NCBI RefSeq assembly: GCF_015905305.1
Contig: NZ_JADZLQ010000001.1
Coordinates: forward strand, 124,001 to 188,000
Reading direction: 5' to 3'
Length of the DNA stretch: 64,000 nt
From: Pinirhizobacter soli
GTDB taxonomy: Bacteria; Pseudomonadota; Gammaproteobacteria; Xanthomonadales; Rhodanobacteraceae
Shown: positions 26,196 to 33,497 of the stretch, piece by piece
How the letters are laid out: each line of letters begins with the position of its first letter
Position numbering within the stretch: the first letter of the stretch is position 1
Translations under genes and position numbers: made by a program
The notes under the pieces: generated by a model
The model's input: the letters and a program-made list of their open reading frames with translations, nothing else
Database searches by the model: none
What the model was told of the DNA's origin: nothing

Positions 26196-26951
26196 TCAGT
26201 CGCCGGACCGATCCCGTCGCCGCCCTAAGCCAGGCACGATCATCCCGACGCGTTTGCGATAGTCGTCGTAGGCGGAGCCGAAGTGCGCAAGCAGGTCGCG
26301 CTCTTCATGCGCGATCCCGATGAAGATATAGGCGGTCATGCCTGCCGCGAACACTAGATGGCTAACTGTTAAATGCGGCGTTGCCCAGAAGGCAATGACG
26401 AAGCCCAGGTAAAGCGGGTGGCGAACCCAGCGGTAGAGTAGCGGTTCGCGCAATTGCGGTGGGCGATCTTCCCGCGCACGACCGTGGCGCCACGCCTGGC
26501 TCAGTCCGAACAGTTCGAAGTGATTAATAAGGAAGGTGCTTAGCAACACGAGTGCCCAGCCCATAGCGAACACCGCCCAGATCAACGGCGCTGCGGCGCT
26601 TTCACGTACGTCCCAGATCGTCCCGCCAAGCGTATGCCAATAGCGAAGCATGATCGCAAGGACGACAGCGGCGGCCAGCACGTAGATCGATCTTTCTACC
26701 GACGTCGAAACGATTCGGGTCAAGCGCGCCTTGAACCCGGGTCGCGCCATGACGCTGTGCTGAATTCCGAACAAGGCGATAAGGAGCAGGTCGAACCCGA
26801 TGGCCTGGACCACAGGCGTGCCATTGACCGCATCGTTGATCGTCGTTGGGAATATTCCGATGTCGCCGATGAAGGCGATCAGCCACAGGAAAGTTGCGAA
26901 AAATATAAAGTACGCAACAAGGGAAAAGCCCACCGCGAATATGCGTTGCAT
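26196..26951 (-). CDS. mddA: Methanethiol S-methyltransferase (MddA/NnrU-like membrane protein)
   Basis: A 251-aa membrane protein with about six hydrophobic segments. The C-terminal part holds the isoprenylcysteine-methyltransferase-like SAM-binding signature: YRWVRHPLYLGFVIAFWATP, then YIFIGIAHEERDLLAHFGSAYDDYRKRVGMIVP. The N-terminal LFGIQHSVMARPGFK and ERSIYVLAA segments fit MddA, which converts methanethiol to dimethyl sulfide with S-adenosylmethionine. NnrU proteins are the nearest alternative. It stands alone, 107 bases from the sensor kinase start. Confidence 0.75.
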   Translation of the reverse strand: MQRIFAVGFSLVAYFIFFATFLWLIAFIGDIGIFPTTINDAVNGTPVVQAIGFDLLLIALFGIQHSVMARPGFKARLTRIVSTSVERSIYVLAAAVVLAIMLRYWHTLGGTIWDVRESAAAPLIWAVFAMGWALVLLSTFLINHFELFGLSQAWRHGRAREDRPPQLREPLLYRWVRHPLYLGFVIAFWATPHLTVSHLVFAAGMTAYIFIGIAHEERDLLAHFGSAYDDYRKRVGMIVPGLGRRRDRSGD

Positions 26952-27024
26952 AAGTTACCCCTGGTCGGAGTGGTACTTACGCTAGCATGGAAACGGCCGG
27001 CAAGATCCTAGCCATTTTGGATAG

Positions 27025-28023
27025 TCAATGTACATAGTTGAGGGCAATAACCGGTGTCACCGTGCGCTGCGTGTTGTGGCCACCGGCCAGCACGCGAACA
27101 CCTGCGAGTACGCCGATATTGGGCGTCCAGTTGTATTCCACCGCCGGGGCGTAGCCCACGGTGTCGCTGGAGCCGGAGTTTATTCTCACGGGCAGTGGCA
27201 ACCCGAGCGGGCCGGAGGGATTGTCGGTGCCGGTCACGCGAGTGTTGTCGTTGTGGCTGTAGACCACGTCCGTGGCCAGCGCCCAGCGCGTGGTGAGGCT
27301 GTATTCGAACGATGTGTCGACGTAGAAGTTGTCACCCGGATGCGCACGGCCATGGAAGGATGGGCCCGTGCCGTACACGCTCACACCGTCGATATCCGCG
27401 TGGCCTGACACCGTGCTGGTGACGTTCAGACGCATGCGCAGGATGCGTCCGTTGGGCATCCAGAAATAGGTTTGTGCGTTTACACCAAGCGTGGTGGCGT
27501 AAGCGCCACCGCCCATGCCGTTGGCGGGACGCGAACCCAGGCGGTCATAGTTTCCAGTGGGCAGCGACTGCTGCAGCATCAGCGACACGGTAGGCACCCA
27601 GCTGCCCTCGTGGTAGCGGATCAGGCGGTACTGCGCCTGCAACATCTGGTCGCCCAAGCCGATGCCCGAGCTGTTGGGGCCGCCGCTGACGCGGTTGTAG
27701 CCGACGATGGGAATGAATCCGACAGTGAAATCGTCGGTGACGCCATAGAGCACGTAGGCACGCGAGCCGAAGGCGTCTTTCTTGTGGGACATGGCGTCGT
27801 AGACGTAGGGCTCCACCAGCATGTGGCCGGGGGTTAGGGTTTCAGCGGAATTGGCGAGCATGGGGCCAGTCCACCAGGCGTCGTCGCGAGACTGGCGCTG
27901 CGGCGCGGCCGTGTCCACGTCCTGCGCCGTGGCTAGCGGCGCCACCAGGGCCAGCGGCCATACTCCAAGGAAAAACAGGCACGCCGTGCGCGGCCAATCA
28001 GCTTTCGTACGCCGGAATATCAT
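27025..28023 (-). CDS. Outer-membrane barrel protein, phenol MetA-degradation/transporter family
   Basis: A 332-aa protein. A signal peptide (about 15-34, ending ATAQ) is followed by alternating beta-strands with aromatic girdles (YVLYGVTDDFTVGFIPIVGY, YRLIRYHEGSWVPTVSLMLQQSLPTG, FYVDTSFEYSLTTRWALATDVVY) and a C-terminal strand ending in Tyr-Val-His. This fits the family of barrels annotated as involved in meta-pathway phenol degradation, which are thought to pass hydrophobic compounds. No catabolic genes are nearby. The upstream region carries a 15-bp palindrome at 28184-28198 that may control it. Confidence 0.75.
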   Translation of the reverse strand: MIFRRTKADWPRTACLFFLGVWPLALVAPLATAQDVDTAAPQRQSRDDAWWTGPMLANSAETLTPGHMLVEPYVYDAMSHKKDAFGSRAYVLYGVTDDFTVGFIPIVGYNRVSGGPNSSGIGLGDQMLQAQYRLIRYHEGSWVPTVSLMLQQSLPTGNYDRLGSRPANGMGGGAYATTLGVNAQTYFWMPNGRILRMRLNVTSTVSGHADIDGVSVYGTGPSFHGRAHPGDNFYVDTSFEYSLTTRWALATDVVYSHNDNTRVTGTDNPSGPLGLPLPVRINSGSSDTVGYAPAVEYNWTPNIGVLAGVRVLAGGHNTQRTVTPVIALNYVH

Positions 28024-28183
28024 TAACGGAACTCGGGTCGATGGAAAAGGGGTGAGGTTTCAAGGTGACCCGTCGGGTGTTCGCTATGATCGGTTTCTCA
28101 TCCGGGCAATGCTTCCGGATTCTTGCGCTTGAGCAGACCAAGATTGCGCGCACCTGGCGTCGCCCGCGACCCAAAGCCTCGCC

Positions 28184-28198
28184 ATGTTGCGGCAACAT
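28184..28198. promoter_or_regulatory. 15-bp palindrome ATGTTGC-G-GCAACAT
   Basis: Seven-base arms around a single central base, in the 200-bp region between the globin stop and the start of the outer-membrane protein gene. A second palindrome, GGGTGAATCACCC (28218-28230), overlaps the globin stop. Either could be an operator for the barrel gene, and the second could help end the globin transcript. Confidence 0.35.
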
Positions 28199-28224
28199 CC
28201 GGCCAATATCGTCACGCGGGTGAA

Positions 28225-28695
28225 TCACCCCTGATAAGGACCACCCACCGGTCCCCAGCCCCATGCGGGCATGGCGGAGTCGACGTCGGGCAACGAGTCC
28301 AGCTGGGAGTTGATTACTGCCAGCCGGGTGCCCCACTCGAGATAGCCTACGAAGGCCGAGCGGAATTCCGGGTCCGCCGGCAGTCCGACTTCATTCGCGC
28401 ATTCCAGCATCAACGACATCCAGCGCGTGCGCTGAGCTTCCGTCAGATGCTTGCCCAGGTGCTGCAGGATCATCGCGTGGTGCCCTCCCCGCTCCTGGCT
28501 GTAAAGCGCGGGGCCACCCAGCACTTCGGCGATGAAAGCCGCCACCAGCCGAGGATGCTCGGCTGCCATATGGGCGAACAGCGGAGCCAGCAAAGGCTCC
28601 GCGGTGACACGCTCATAGAACACCGTCGTCAGCCGCTCGAAGGCCTCGTTGCCGCCGGCCCACTCATACAGGGTTGGCACCGGCGGCTGGGTCAT
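28225..28695 (-). CDS. Group II truncated hemoglobin
   Basis: A 156-aa globin. Hallmarks are TLYEWAGGNEAFERLTTVFYERV near the start, EPLLAPLF, the heme-pocket stretch GGHHAMILQHLGKHLT and the C-terminal EFRSAFVGYLEWGTRLAVINSQ of the long group II branch. These small cytosolic globins bind O2 or NO and are implicated in detoxification or redox sensing. Its ATG overlaps the stop of the M61 peptidase gene (TGATG), so the two are translationally coupled. This is an unexpected pair, since the peptidase is exported. Confidence 0.9.
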   Translation of the reverse strand: MTQPPVPTLYEWAGGNEAFERLTTVFYERVTAEPLLAPLFAHMAAEHPRLVAAFIAEVLGGPALYSQERGGHHAMILQHLGKHLTEAQRTRWMSLMLECANEVGLPADPEFRSAFVGYLEWGTRLAVINSQLDSLPDVDSAMPAWGWGPVGGPYQG

Positions 28696-30581
28696 CAGTG
28701 AGCCTTGATGAGGTCGGTGAGGGTGTCGGGCTTGCTCTTGTCGCGAACCAGGTGCGGGTACTTCAGGCCGTCGTGGTAGTCCACGCGAAGGGTCTGGTAC
28801 TCGTCGAAGTTCTTCACCAGCAGCTCGATCGGCTTACCCTTGTCCTTGGCCGCTGCGGTGATGGCGTCCTTGATGGCATCGCCGGAGAAATCCTTGCCGT
28901 TCACCGCGAGTATCTTCATGCCCGGCGAAAGGCCGGCTTTGAAGGCAGGACCATCCCACAGGACGTCGCTGATCTCGCCGCCCTTGCCGATCAACACGCC
29001 CAGCGAATACGTGAGCTCGGACACCCCACGTTCGGACTCCATGCCCTTGAGTGCGTCATTGGGTTTGTCGGTATAGACCAGCGTCCAACCGTGCGAGGCC
29101 AGGCCGCCGATCAGCGGGCCGTGCCCGTCCAGGCGATCACGCAAGTATTTTGCCCAATCGAACGGCTGGATGGTGTTGAGCGTCTTGACCACGTCCTCGA
29201 AGGTGTAGGTGTTGACGTCCCACTTGCCGTTCTCCATGCCGAAGAACGCCTTGGCAAAGTTGTCGATGGTCTTCTTGTTGCCGCTGAGCTCACGCAGCTT
29301 GCTGTCGACCTCCAGCCAGATCATCTGGCCGGCTGAGTAGTACTCCTGACGGCCCTGGTAGTTGTGGTACGGCTGTCCGCCGCGCCCGCCTATGATCGGG
29401 TCGTTGGTGGTGTCCTGCACATTGCGCCAGCTGGCAAGGCCCGGACGGCCCTTGTCATAGATGGAGGCGGTATAGGCCCACTGGTCGCGTGCCATCTCGT
29501 CGGTCCACAAGCCCGAACGCGCAGCCATCACATGCCCCCAGAACTGGGTCTGGCCCTCGTACACCCAAAGCAGCGTGTCGCTCATCGGCACGTTGAAGCT
29601 TGGCGTGGCCAGATCCGCGCCCCGGCGGTACTTGCCGTCCCAGGAGTGGTTGAACTCGTGCGAGAACAGGTCGCGGCTCGCCGCGCTCTTGGCCCATTCG
29701 GTGAAGAAGTCGGCGCCCGTGCCGTCTTCGCTGGAGCGGTGATGCTCCAGGCCGTTGCCGCTCATCTTGTCGCTGAGTGAGACCAGGAAATCGTAGTGGT
29801 CATAGTGGTGCGCGCCGTACAGCTTGTACATCTGCTGCACCAGGTCGCGGAACGGCTTGATCTGCTCGGGTTTCATTTCCAGGTACTTCGGATCGTCAGC
29901 GACGAAGTCCATGTGCACCGGGGTCTGCGCACCCGGGTCCAGGTCCACGCGCTTGAAGTACTTGCCGGCATAGATCGGCGAATCGACCAGGTCGTCGTAG
30001 TTGATCGGCTTGTACGTCACCGTGTCGCCGGCGGTGGACGCCACTTCCAGCGCGGTCCCGGCCTGCCAGCCGGCCGGATAGGTCACGCTGGCCTGGGACA
30101 TGATGCGGTCGGCGTTGTAGCCGGCCGGATACAGCGTGGTGGCGTTCCACTGCAGGTTCAGCATTTCCGGCGTCATCACCACGCGGCCTTGCGTGGTGGC
30201 CTGCGGCGAGAGGTATTCGAAGTAGGCCTGCACCTCGGTCGCGCCCTGCGGTACGTCCACATGGAAGGCGAAGACATTAAGCGGATCGCGCGTCCACGGC
30301 AGCACCTTGCCGTTGGCCTTGACCACCAGCCCGGCGAGCTTGTCGATCGGGCCAGCCGGTGAATGAACGCCCGGCAGCCATTGCGGGTAAAGCAGAGTCA
30401 GCGGGCCAGGCTGGGCCGGAATGGTTTCGTTGATGCGGAACACGCGGTGGGCGATATCCGTGGCGTCCACGGCGATTTTGAGGGTGCCATTGAACGCAAT
30501 ATCTTGCGGTGGCGGCACGTCGGCGAAGGCGGGCATGGCGGCGAGCGCCAGTACGGTGCAAGCGAGGGATGTGGTTTTCAA
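28695..30581 (-). CDS. Exported M61-family aminopeptidase with a PDZ domain
   Basis: A 628-aa zinc peptidase. After a signal peptide (1-20) come the M61 N-terminal beta domain (about 28-205), the catalytic domain with the zinc motif HEFNH (308-312) followed by SWDGKYRR, and the third ligand Glu342 in LLWVYEGQTQFWG. A PDZ domain lies at about 510-600 (SYTLGVLIGKGGEISDVLWDGPAFKAGLSPGMKILAVNGKDF). The family's known activity is glycyl or alanyl aminopeptidase. It is probably periplasmic. It is the upstream member of an operon with the truncated hemoglobin, whose start overlaps this stop. Confidence 0.9.
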   Translation of the reverse strand: MKTTSLACTVLALAAMPAFADVPPPQDIAFNGTLKIAVDATDIAHRVFRINETIPAQPGPLTLLYPQWLPGVHSPAGPIDKLAGLVVKANGKVLPWTRDPLNVFAFHVDVPQGATEVQAYFEYLSPQATTQGRVVMTPEMLNLQWNATTLYPAGYNADRIMSQASVTYPAGWQAGTALEVASTAGDTVTYKPINYDDLVDSPIYAGKYFKRVDLDPGAQTPVHMDFVADDPKYLEMKPEQIKPFRDLVQQMYKLYGAHHYDHYDFLVSLSDKMSGNGLEHHRSSEDGTGADFFTEWAKSAASRDLFSHEFNHSWDGKYRRGADLATPSFNVPMSDTLLWVYEGQTQFWGHVMAARSGLWTDEMARDQWAYTASIYDKGRPGLASWRNVQDTTNDPIIGGRGGQPYHNYQGRQEYYSAGQMIWLEVDSKLRELSGNKKTIDNFAKAFFGMENGKWDVNTYTFEDVVKTLNTIQPFDWAKYLRDRLDGHGPLIGGLASHGWTLVYTDKPNDALKGMESERGVSELTYSLGVLIGKGGEISDVLWDGPAFKAGLSPGMKILAVNGKDFSGDAIKDAITAAAKDKGKPIELLVKNFDEYQTLRVDYHDGLKYPHLVRDKSKPDTLTDLIKAH

Positions 30582-30639
30582 CGGAAGGCCTCTGTGGACG
30601 GGCTGCGCTTAGGGCGAAGGGTGCGGGCCGGGTGTCCGG

Positions 30640-31224
30640 TCAACCGCCGTACTGTTTTGGAATTGACCGCTCGGGGCTCTTCTCGCCTTGCCAATAGATC
30701 GTCACGACCCACCAGCGTTTGCCGTCGAACAGCAGTTGAAAGCTGTTGATGCCACGCTGGAATGGCTTGGCATCCGCCTCATGGCGCGATTCGTAGGTGC
30801 TGAATACCTGGACGATGTTGCCGAAACGGTCCTCGGAGCGGTGTGCTTCGCGCTCGAAGAAACCGTCCTTTTTCAGCAAGGGATCGCCCAATCGGATGTA
30901 GTCCTCCACGGTCATCACATGAGCCGTGACGATGCCATCGTCGCCAGTGTGTGCGGAGATAAGACGTGCGCCTGGCACGAACAGCGAGCGCATGCGATCC
31001 CAGTCACGCGGCTGGCCTTTGGGGCCCGAAATCACGTCGTAGACTGCTTTGATGACCGCGTCTTCCGAGGAGACGTCCGCGGGTCGGGCGGCGGGCGTTG
31101 CGGCCGTGCTCGCGACGGCTGGAGCGGATGCAGGAGCGCTTTGAGCGGCGACGGGTTGCAGCGATGTCCCGGCGAGCGCCAGGGCACAAAACGCCGTCAG
31201 CTTGCGAAGAGATACATGGCCCAT
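30640..31224 (-). CDS. Exported SnoaL/NTF2-like protein
   Basis: A 194-aa protein. Residues 1-27 are a signal peptide (ALALAGTSLQPVAAQ), followed by a low-complexity Ala/Pro/Ser linker (28-50). The C-terminal 140 residues form an NTF2-like cone domain (VIKAVYDVISGPKGQPRDWDRMRSLFVPGARL..., ending FQLLFDGKRWWVVTIYWQGE). Such folds bind small hydrophobic molecules and no activity can be named. A run of G (GGGGGG) seven bases before the ATG at 31224 supports that start. It lies 58 bases after the M61 gene's start on the same strand, so it precedes that operon. Confidence 0.75.
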   Translation of the reverse strand: MGHVSLRKLTAFCALALAGTSLQPVAAQSAPASAPAVASTAATPAARPADVSSEDAVIKAVYDVISGPKGQPRDWDRMRSLFVPGARLISAHTGDDGIVTAHVMTVEDYIRLGDPLLKKDGFFEREAHRSEDRFGNIVQVFSTYESRHEADAKPFQRGINSFQLLFDGKRWWVVTIYWQGEKSPERSIPKQYGG

Positions 31225-31350
31225 GGTGTGCCCCCCCCTATCAGAGGGGAACACCATAAGGAGCTTGGCGAAGGCCGGCAAGTGCGCTTGGTCATGCTGC
31301 TACGGCGGCAGCACTGATTCAGCTGTGCTCATCCTTAGCCCTGGCGTGGA

Positions 31351-32268
31351 CTACTCGGCGGCGGCGCGCTGGGGCGTGTCGGCCGGGCACCAGGGCTTGA
31401 GGTGCCTGCCCGCACGGAACAGGTCGATGCATTCACGCATTTCGGCCTTGAAGGCCAAGTCAGGCGTGTTTACCGGGCAACCAGACGACAGTGGCTTGCC
31501 GTCGTTGTACTCGGCGATGCAGGTCGGCAGCGGCACTGTGACCGGAGGCGGGTCGCCGACCAGCGACGCCGCCGGTAGATTGAGGCGCTCGTCGGAATTC
31601 TTGCGCGAGGCCGGCGGCGGAGGTGCGCCGCACAGCATGTCAGAAGCCGTACTGCGTTTGTCGGGATCGCACAAGCTTTTGGCGATCTCATGGATCGCAT
31701 CGCCTATATGGCGACCCACCGCACCACCGGCTGTCTCGTCCGGCGGCGGAAAATACTTCTCGAAACGCGTGGCCTTGTAGTGCATGTGGTTGCTGTCGTG
31801 CTGCATGATCTGACGATCGTCCGCAGGCTTGATCGGTTTGGCCTCGACTGCTGCCGAGGTGCCTGTCGGCGCGGGAGCTAGCCGTATCGAGCCATTCTTG
31901 GCGAACAAACTGATGGTGGCCGGTGTGGCCACGGAGGCCGCCGGCGCAGGTACCGCCTCATGATCTTGCACGACCATCGCATCACGACGTGGTTTCTCGT
32001 GTGACTCAGGGCGAACGCGTGCTGCCGCCGCCCGCTGTGGCGACACCAACTCGGGCAGCGTGGGCGGTGGTGGTGGCGGCGCGGTACGCGGCGTGCTGGT
32101 GTCATCCAGCAGACGAACGATCACCGTCCGCTCGCTATCGACAGGTGCTGGCTGCCTCGGAGACCACAGCACCAGCACGAGCAACATGTGCAGCGCCAAT
32201 ACCAAAGCCAGCACGAGCACGCTCGCCCGACGCGTCAGCACCGGCTGTCGCCAGCGCCTGTGACCCAA
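31351..32268 (-). CDS. Membrane-anchored proline-rich protein, TonB-like N-terminus
   Basis: A 305-aa protein not assigned to a family. A basic N-terminus leads into one membrane helix (about 16-36), then a Pro-rich periplasmic linker with PPPPPPTLPEL (about 62-72), the general shape of TonB or TolA. The C-terminal half (about 150-305) lacks the TonB fold and instead carries four spaced Cys (SLCDPD, MLCGAP, TCIAEY with GCPVNT, ECIDLF with WCPADT region), probably forming disulfides. Function unknown. The nearest upstream neighbour on the same strand is the secreted protein at 32540-33088. Confidence 0.65.
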   Translation of the reverse strand: MGHRRWRQPVLTRRASVLVLALVLALHMLLVLVLWSPRQPAPVDSERTVIVRLLDDTSTPRTAPPPPPPTLPELVSPQRAAAARVRPESHEKPRRDAMVVQDHEAVPAPAASVATPATISLFAKNGSIRLAPAPTGTSAAVEAKPIKPADDRQIMQHDSNHMHYKATRFEKYFPPPDETAGGAVGRHIGDAIHEIAKSLCDPDKRSTASDMLCGAPPPPASRKNSDERLNLPAASLVGDPPPVTVPLPTCIAEYNDGKPLSSGCPVNTPDLAFKAEMRECIDLFRAGRHLKPWCPADTPQRAAAE

Positions 32269-32419
32269 GGTCTCACACGTTGACGCACCCCCTCCCCGGT
32301 GATCTCGGCCCTGCTCGGTACGTTCGATGACACAGCCTCATTCAAGCCAATTACCCGCGCAAAAACTTACGCATACCTTCAGCGCGTGTTGCGGCCATCG
32401 TCTGTAGACAGGCTATTTG

Positions 32420-32484
32420 ATCAAGGGTTCCCTTGATGGAGCGCGCAACTCAAAAGAGTTGACCTTGCAGGCCCCTACAGGGGC
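32420..32484. other. Three consecutive small hairpins in an intergenic region
   Basis: In a 271-base gap between two minus-strand genes lie ATCAAGGG-TT-CCCTTGAT (32420-32437), AACTC-AAAA-GAGTT (about 32447-32460) and GGCCCC-TACA-GGGGCC (about 32469-32484). They could form a transcript end or a small structured RNA. No T-run follows on either strand. The remaining gap shows nothing recognisable. Confidence 0.4.
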
Positions 32485-32539
32485 CCGCGCACCCTTCCCC
32501 ACTTTACTCAAAACAGCAAAAACGCCGCCGATTGTGTGG

Positions 32540-33088
32540 CTATTTTTGTTCGGCCCCAAGCTTCTCGCTCAAACCACCGCTGAAAGGCGTCGGATCGCTG
32601 GTGACAAGGCAGTTGTAATCCTTGCCTTCATTGAGAACCAGCACAGACGACTTGGCGCCCTTGAAGTCGAGTCCAGTAGAGAACAACACGTAGTTATTAG
32701 GCAGTACCGGCGGGCGGAATGCGCCGAACGCATACTGACCCGCGATACCAAGTGGCGCCAGCTTTACGGTGAGCTGAAGTGGCTTCGTGGCCACTGGAGA
32801 CGGCAATGACGATGATGCGGTCATGATCATCGTCTGTGCATCGATGGAGTAGTGCGTCGTGACAGTAACGCCAAGATACCGGGAGTCAGGTGCCGACACC
32901 TGTTTGCGGCAGGCGGCAATGTGTTCCGGGTTCTTGTCGGGCTGACCTGTCTGCAACGTTGCGAAGACATTGGTCAATCGGACCGATGCTTTTCCCTGGA
33001 CAGGTGCCGCCAAAGCGGTGCCGCCATAAGACAAGGCGATCACGCTACATGCCAGGAAATAGCCCAAACGATGGTTTTTGAGGCGCAT
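32540..33088 (-). CDS. Secreted protein of unknown function
   Basis: A 182-aa protein. The start at 33088 has AAAGGA six bases before it. Residues 1-28 (FLACSVIALSYGGTALAA) are a signal peptide. The mature part is predicted to be beta-rich, with two Cys (IAACRKQ and DYNCLVT) that may pair. There are no membrane helices in the mature part and no recognised domain. Base composition is lower in GC than most neighbours. The upstream 250 bases are AT-rich and probably hold its promoter. Confidence 0.65.
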   Translation of the reverse strand: MRLKNHRLGYFLACSVIALSYGGTALAAPVQGKASVRLTNVFATLQTGQPDKNPEHIAACRKQVSAPDSRYLGVTVTTHYSIDAQTMIMTASSSLPSPVATKPLQLTVKLAPLGIAGQYAFGAFRPPVLPNNYVLFSTGLDFKGAKSSVLVLNEGKDYNCLVTSDPTPFSGGLSEKLGAEQK

Positions 33089-33341
33089 ATTGGATCCTTT
33101 ATTAATGAGATACATCTAAAGGCATTCAACCAACGCTACTCATGGGAAAACATGGGCGGCTGTGCGGAAAAAGCGCACAGGATTCAACGGCAATCGAACT
33201 GTCGTCCGATTACTCGCAAAAGCCCAATGACTAAGCCTGATACCTGAATTCCCCGATAGCTGCATGAAGCTATCACGCATTTTTTTGGAAATGGCATAAA
33301 TAAATGAGCAAAAAACTACGTAAATATACGATCGCTTATCG

Positions 33342-33485
33342 ATGTCCGAGCGTATGATCCTGATGCCTTCAGATGACGTGGCCAGCTGGCTGGCGGCGAC
33401 GCCGCTGGCCAAGGCGCAGGCGCCGCTGTCGCTGGCCTTGTGGCTGGCCGTGATCTGCTGTGGGCGGCTGCTTGCCTATGTCTAG
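33342..33485 (+). pseudogene. C-terminal fragment of a membrane protein (DUF6644-like tail)
   Basis: A 47-codon frame whose last 35 residues (SWLAATPLAKAQAPLSLALWLAVICCGRLLAYV) look like the last helix of a small integral membrane protein. The motif LWxxVIxxGRxxAY resembles the end of DUF6644-type proteins. GC content jumps sharply at about 33375, where the AT-rich region ends, which marks a junction. No start region or other helices remain, so it is probably a relic. Confidence 0.4.
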
Positions 33486-33497
33486 GCGCTGCGGTCC

